Origin: Paramacrobiotus richtersi
Taxonomy: Eukaryota > Tardigrada > Eutardigrada > Parachela > Macrobiotidae
Length of the DNA stretch: 25,703 nucleotides
Direction: 5' to 3'
Assembly: GCA_034698045.1 (NCBI GenBank)
Contig: JAQGAU010000612.1
Span: forward strand, 1-25,703
Position numbers and translations under genes: made by a program. The notes under the pieces were generated by a model. That model was given only the letters and a program-made list of their open reading frames with translations. It ran no database searches and had not been told where the DNA came from. This document shows positions 21,991-25,703 of this stretch, piece by piece (the stretch's first letter is position 1; every line of letters begins with the position of its first letter).

Positions 21991-22163
21991 AATTTGGACG
22001 AGAACATTCACTTTCGCATTCTGTATTTATTTCTGCTCTGTGCTGTTGATAAAAACTCGCGCGCTGATCGCCGATTGTTGAATCAGATTATTCCAGACTA
22101 TCGTACGTTCACAATAAATTCCGAGATATGTTTCCAAGGTTTACTGCGGTTTTCACAACCTCA

Positions 22164-22235
22164 GGGACGACCGAGACGACCCCCGGGACGGTCGCCGGGA
22201 CGGTCGCCGAGACGGCACCCGAGACAACCCCCTGG
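22164..22235 (+). repeat. CpG-rich minisatellite in the Harbinger element
   Basis: Tandem 12 bp units of GGGACGGTCGCC type, with variants such as CCGAGACGGCAC, lie between the two convergent genes. It is strikingly GC- and CpG-rich against an AT-rich background. It may act as a spacer between converging transcripts or be a recombination-driven expansion. The forward frame over it (Arg-Pro-Gly repeats) is not taken as coding. Confidence 0.75.
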
Positions 22236-22525
22236 ATAAACTGAAAATATTTTACCGCACCTGTTTCGCACATTCGTGAACAGTTATTTATGTTATACTA
22301 AGTTCAAAAGCGATGAAGCATACATGAAGATATGTCAAGGATGAATTAAAAACAGTGTACGAAGGTTGCAGCATGTAACCGCAGGCTAAAAACTAACAGA
22401 AAATTAACAATGAAATAATCTAGCGGATCTCAGCTTAACACAACAGTGCGAATCATTTCTCAGCGTTTTTCTGCGATGCTTTTCACAAGCATCTCGATCA
22501 GCGATTTGTGGGTTTTTGCTTCCTC

Positions 22526-23715
22526 CTAACGCGCTGCAGCCTCCAGCTCTCTGGCCTTGATTTCCGCCATTCTCACTGCGTGTTCGCGAATGTTATTTTT
22601 TTCGAGTTCTTCCTGTCGGCGTACATTGAGTGCCGTTTGTTGTTCCAAATGTTGAAAACGGAATTTTGTATAACTGTCAAGCGCGCTCTGGCCGCCAGTA
22701 TTACTCGCTCGCTTTCCGTTCAGCAGACTTTTCTGATTCGTCCATGCTTTCTGCTGAGAGGGTGCCAGTTTTCCAGGTTTGTTGAACGGCGCCTTCGTCT
22801 TGTTGGCGGATCCAGCTGCAACATCGCCTTCGATAAGAATCGTAGTGCTAATCGCTGCGCACCGTTCTTCTGCGCCATCGCGTCCGTTCTGTCTCGCGCC
22901 ATCTCCAAAAACGGTGTCGCCTGTAGCTTCTTCTGCTATATCTACAAACCAGAAGAAATCTTGAATTACAAAAATTAAACCAACCGATCGGTAACCGCGA
23001 TCAAAAAGCACTTTCCAAAATCGGCAAGAATTTACCGTTCAGCATGAAATCTCGGTTGCTGATTTCAAGTTCTTCCTCCGGGCTGTGTGGAGCTTCCACG
23101 AAAGATTCAACAACCTCGTCAAAATCGTCAGTTGATCCGGCCGCAAAAGGTGGTGCCATGCAAGGCCGTTCGCCAAAAACTGGATCGAGAACTTCGTAGT
23201 GCAGACAGAGCCATTCCAATTTTTCTAAAAATGCAGTTATCCCCATTATTTACGAATCAAACAGTTAAAACGCAAGTATTCTGAACACTGTTTTTCCAAT
23301 AAATTTGCTTACCTTCAATCGTAATAATTCCGCGTTTAATATCCTCATCGTCGACGCCGTACCCAGTCCCTTTCAAGCAAGACCGTGCTTTGCGATATGA
23401 GATCTCAAGATTATCGATCTTATTTTGGACGATTTTTCCTGTCGCTGCAGTGAATCCAAGATTCACCAGTTGGTTTGCAATTTCGGCTGCAATTTGGACT
23501 TTGCTGTCTCCGTTCGATGCAGTTGATTTCCAGCGATCGTAATTCCCGTCCGTAGTAATCCACTCCAGCAAATGGTTAATGCAGTTTTTCCAGTTAAATC
23601 GAGCCGTTCTTTTCTTTGGCCCTGGGTTCTCCACTGCTTCGCCATCGTTAGCAGGATCAGCGTCAACTTCTTTATTTGCTGGCAGTAGTTTACGCTTATG
23701 CTGAGTCTTCGACAT
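22526..23715 (-). CDS. Harbinger Myb/SANT-like DNA-binding protein, three exons
   Basis: The DNA-binding partner of the transposase. In studied Harbinger systems it binds the element ends and brings the transposase to the nucleus and DNA. Predicted exons, leftwards: 23715-23313, 23224-23036 and 22941-22526 (335 residues). Introns are 88 and 94 bp (donors GTAAGC and GTAAAT; acceptors ATTTTTAG and TTTGTAG), and phases agree. The N-terminus is basic (KKRTARFNWKN). The trihelix/Myb-like domain follows (INHLLEWITTDGNYDRWK...KIVQNKIDNLEISYRKAR), then an acidic middle (STDDFDEVVESF). The end is a Glu/Arg-rich coiled coil (RRQEELEKNNIREHAVRMAE), likely for oligomerisation. The second donor could be a GTGCTT a few codons later; the GTAAAT choice is the better match. 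Confidence 0.8.
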
Positions 23716-24069
23716 TTCGCAGGGACAACAAACAGATAGATACTCGCAATAAATCGACGAGCTATAGCAGATTCGGTTATTAAAATTTTTTATCTAATTT
23801 CATTAAATAGTGCACGGTGATTTCGGTTTTCCCGAGTGCAGGCAGATGATCGCTCTATAACAAGAAGTGACTCTCCGAGGCACTTTATCGTATAGAAAAA
23901 CTTGCAAAGTTAAAGAGAAAACCAGCCACTCAGGTAGGCGGGGAGGGGCGAAAAGATAAAGAACTCGAGTTCTTTATGTTAAAGAGCGCTCGATAGAGTA
24001 GGATTGAGTACCCCTATTAATATGTACCTATCTTATGTTTCAGTCAAGCTAATAACTACTTCCCAGTAA

Positions 24070-24085
24070 CATAAAAATAATAAAC
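24070..24085 (+). promoter_or_regulatory. Possible TATA box of the ten-cysteine gene
   Basis: CATAAAAATAATAAAC lies about 50 bp before the ATG at 24123 and about 56 bp beyond the right end of the Harbinger element. If it is the true box, everything further upstream in the promoter has been displaced or replaced by the transposon. The bases just before the ATG (TTTCTGTACAG) also look like a splice acceptor, so a 5' leader intron is the alternative. Confidence 0.35.
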
Positions 24086-24122
24086 TGAATACCCTCACCC
24101 AGCAACAGGCGTTTCTGTACAG

Positions 24123-24482
24123 ATGAAGCGATTCTCATTGTCAGCGGCAGTGTGTCTGCTGTTGTTGTTGTACGTTACACCACCAGCAGCGGGCGATATC
24201 AACGATCCTTGGCCCCTCACCCAGGCAAATCCACCAACAGGGACAGCCGGATGCAGCGACAGCTACCTGACAGGACATTACTGCTGGAAATACTGTAACG
24301 GAGATAGCGGCAAATGGTGCTTTACTGCTAGGAATGATTATTGCAAGGATTCGGCGACCGATTACACCTGCAATGAATATACCATGTGCGGAGAACGGGG
24401 AGACATTGGGTGTGCGTTTGCATATAACTGTTGGAACAGGTGCCCTCCGCCCGATCAACATTTTGTACCCGTAATACTGTAA
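24123..24482 (+). CDS. Small secreted protein with ten cysteines
   Basis: A 119-residue protein with a clear signal peptide (MKRFSLSAAVCLLLLLYV..., likely cut after PPAAG), leaving about 95 residues. The mature part has ten cysteines, enough for five disulfides, and many aromatic residues near them (YCWKYC, KWCFT, NCWNRC), pointing to a compact extracellular fold. The order is C-x9-C-x3-C-x7-C-x7-C-x8-C-x5-C-x7-C-x5-C-x3-C. I do not recognise the family; such proteins in invertebrates are often defensive, salivary or cuticle-associated, which is not shown here. The single exon starts at the first ATG of the frame. It ends with TAA at 24480-24482, although a GTGCCC after CWNRC-coding sequence could be an alternative donor. 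No AATAAA follows closely. Confidence 0.7.
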   Translation: MKRFSLSAAVCLLLLLYVTPPAAGDINDPWPLTQANPPTGTAGCSDSYLTGHYCWKYCNGDSGKWCFTARNDYCKDSATDYTCNEYTMCGERGDIGCAFAYNCWNRCPPPDQHFVPVIL

Positions 24483-25010
24483 TCTATTGCCGAGCATGGC
24501 TTGCGGATAATGTGCTGAAATCATTAGCTTTTGATATACATTTTCCGTGAGTCGGTCTTGCAGCACTTGGTTTTGTTTGCTGTGCTTTTCCGTGAATGCG
24601 AACTGTCAACGCGCTAGTCGGTTTCGGACGGCAGCACTGCAGCAGTGAATGCATACTGCCACTTTATTTCAACATTAACGCTGGTTGTGTGTTACAGTGG
24701 TATTCTTCACTATTTCTGGAACTTCAGATGTACGTAGGTGTGGCATATACACCAAGATTACGGGAAGATCACATAACCTATTCCTTAGTTGCGTTATGCC
24801 AGTAACGCAATTTTCGCCGCTAGCTGCTTCATAGCAGCGAACATTAAATCTGACAATTGTGAGAACAACATGATTTCCCACATTTAACGATAGAAAATCG
24901 AATTCGAGAAATGGTCTAGTCGTGAAACCAGTTGCATCGATTGCAATATCTCTATGAGTTGTTCGCTGATTAATTAGCACGTTCTGTATTTTAATTTGTG
25001 CTAACGAGCA
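24483..25010. other. Intergenic, no gene recognised
   Basis: Short overlapping frames on both strands (24596-24805 on +, 24675-24980 on -) show no family features. The reverse transcriptase of the Penelope-like relic that follows would be expected here, but I cannot see it. Confidence 0.35.
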
Positions 25011-25319
25011 ATGATAAAAGCCTTAATTACTGAAGCTGAAAGCCAACATTTGCGAATAACAAACACAGGCTGTTTATTGTCTGTGCAGATTCTAATCACA
25101 AAAAGCATTATTCTGGATCTGTCTGGTAATACCAGCTGTTCCGCTGACACCAGGCATTGCCATGTTGTATATTTTGTCCGCTGCACAAATCAAGAGTGCG
25201 TGGACAGCATTGAATGCAGTATGGTACTCAATACGCCGATACATTACTTATTCAGCACTCTCCAACACTTCCTTAGTCCTATTATTTACCTATACGGATT
25301 GAAAAAGGATAACTCATAG
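25011..25319 (+). pseudogene. Penelope-like element endonuclease relic (GIY-YIG type)
   Basis: The frame resembles the C-terminal endonuclease of Penelope-like retroelements. It shows NTGCLL, a cysteine-bearing stretch (NTSCSADTRHC), the strand HVVYFVRC corresponding to the family's NVVYLIxC, a following cysteine (NQEC), VDSIECS in the place of YVGET, and LNTPIHY in the place of LxxRxxxH. The core tyrosine and glycine of the second motif are changed, so it should be inactive. The reverse transcriptase part is missing upstream. The match is by eye and modest in length; a LINE with a similar domain is the alternative. Confidence 0.5.
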
Positions 25320-25703
25320 CAGTAATGGACACCTATTTACCAGACTGAGTCTGACTGACCAAGGGTTAAGCGAGGACAATGTCGAAGTCAGAGCTAAGAA
25401 AACAAACTTGCGGCTATCCCGCTCGTAACACATCCGGTGCCGAGACAGCAGTAGTGGTGCTGCGGACCAGGACCAGACTGCGGTAGTGTCACAGACAGTG
25501 GAGTCAGGAAACGGACGATTCTAGAAAGTCGGTGCGCATAGTATGGACAAAAGCAAGAATTCCTTATTCTTTTTGCGAGCTGATTCTTCGCACCAGCGAC
25601 CTGAACCGATTTGACAAAACTCGTGCTCAATGTTTACAACTGCAGTGCTGTTCAACCAGTCGCTTCCAGAAGCGGATTTGCGCAACCTGGTCGCCCGTAG
25701 TGG
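25320..25703. other. Window end, nothing firm
   Basis: No gene recognised. A forward reading near 25590-25620 gives TSDLNRFD, similar to the Tc1/mariner-like QSSDLNPF at about 12390, and CACCAGCGACCTGAACC is close to the DNA there. This could be a further diverged copy of the sequence that follows block B1. Confidence 0.3.

Larger units (their letters stand above)
20504..24014 (+). mobile_element. PIF/Harbinger DNA transposon, structurally complete
   Basis: A 3.5 kb element with terminal inverted repeats at 20504-20526 and 23991-24013, matching at 21 of 23 positions (GGGTACTCAA...TATCG). The flanks show TAT before the left end and TAT after the right end, a candidate 3 bp target duplication. 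The right end has one extra C, leaving an ambiguity of one base. Subterminal palindromes lie just inside each end (20539-20561, arms TTAAAGAGA/TCTCTTTAA; 23956-23977, perfect around CTCGAG). It carries the two genes expected for the superfamily, transposase and Myb-like protein, in convergent orientation. No disabling mutation was seen, so it may be autonomous and recent. Confidence 0.85.

Noticed and set aside
22024-22239. Forward frame over the CpG-rich minisatellite (Arg-Pro-Gly repeats)
   Set aside because: The frame owes its length to the repeat; no ATG-led domain and it lies between two convergent transposon genes.

Overview
The window reads as nuclear DNA of an invertebrate animal. Genes are split by short GT-AG introns (about 88-480 bp), there are small secreted cysteine-rich proteins and a lipocalin-type protein, and the transposon mix (Harbinger, pogo/CENP-B type, DIRS type, Penelope-like) is typical of animals. 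I cannot name the species. A small-genome ecdysozoan or similar lineage would fit, but that is inference. The region is gene-poor, repeat-rich and heavily decayed. Only three host genes look intact: a four-exon secreted lipocalin-like gene (5771-7080, +), a three-exon gene for a 100-residue secreted protein with two identical-spacing cysteine modules (13158-13763, -), and a single-exon secreted ten-cysteine protein (24123-24482, +).

Layout: 1-577 nothing recognised. 578-2351 (-) is a broken pogo/CENP-B-type transposase gene with an AT-rich satellite inside its intron. 2460-3900 nothing firm. 3897-4566 (+) is a long frame interrupted only by two TAG codons and ending in a cluster of hairpins. 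4640-4722 (-) is a tRNA-like Pol III unit. 5626-7080 is the lipocalin gene with its TATA box. 7380-8100 is repeat block A1. 8337-8410 and 8679-8837 are foldbacks. 8890-10065 (-) is a wrecked VPS4-type AAA ATPase pseudogene. 10300-12345 is block B1. 13158-13763 is the two-module cysteine gene. 14550-15165 is block A2. 15340-17151 (-) is a DIRS-type retroelement (Gag plus the front of reverse transcriptase) with a tiny palindromic MITE in its RT. 18470-20400 is block B2. 20504-24014 is a structurally complete PIF/Harbinger transposon with transposase (+) and a Myb/SANT-like partner (-). 25011-25319 (+) is a relic of a Penelope-type GIY-YIG endonuclease.

The main large-scale structure is that A1 and B1 recur in the same order and orientation as A2 and B2, roughly 7-8 kb downstream. 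This suggests an old direct duplication of about 5 kb whose copies later took different insertions (the VPS4 pseudogene in one, the DIRS element in the other). The Harbinger element landed about 100 bp past the detectable end of B2 and within about 60 bp of the likely TATA box of the ten-cysteine gene.

The Harbinger element is the only mobile element here that looks potentially functional. Its DDE transposase is intact, its Myb-like gene splices in frame across three exons, and its terminal inverted repeats match at 21 of 23 positions. All homology calls were made by eye from motifs, without database searches.
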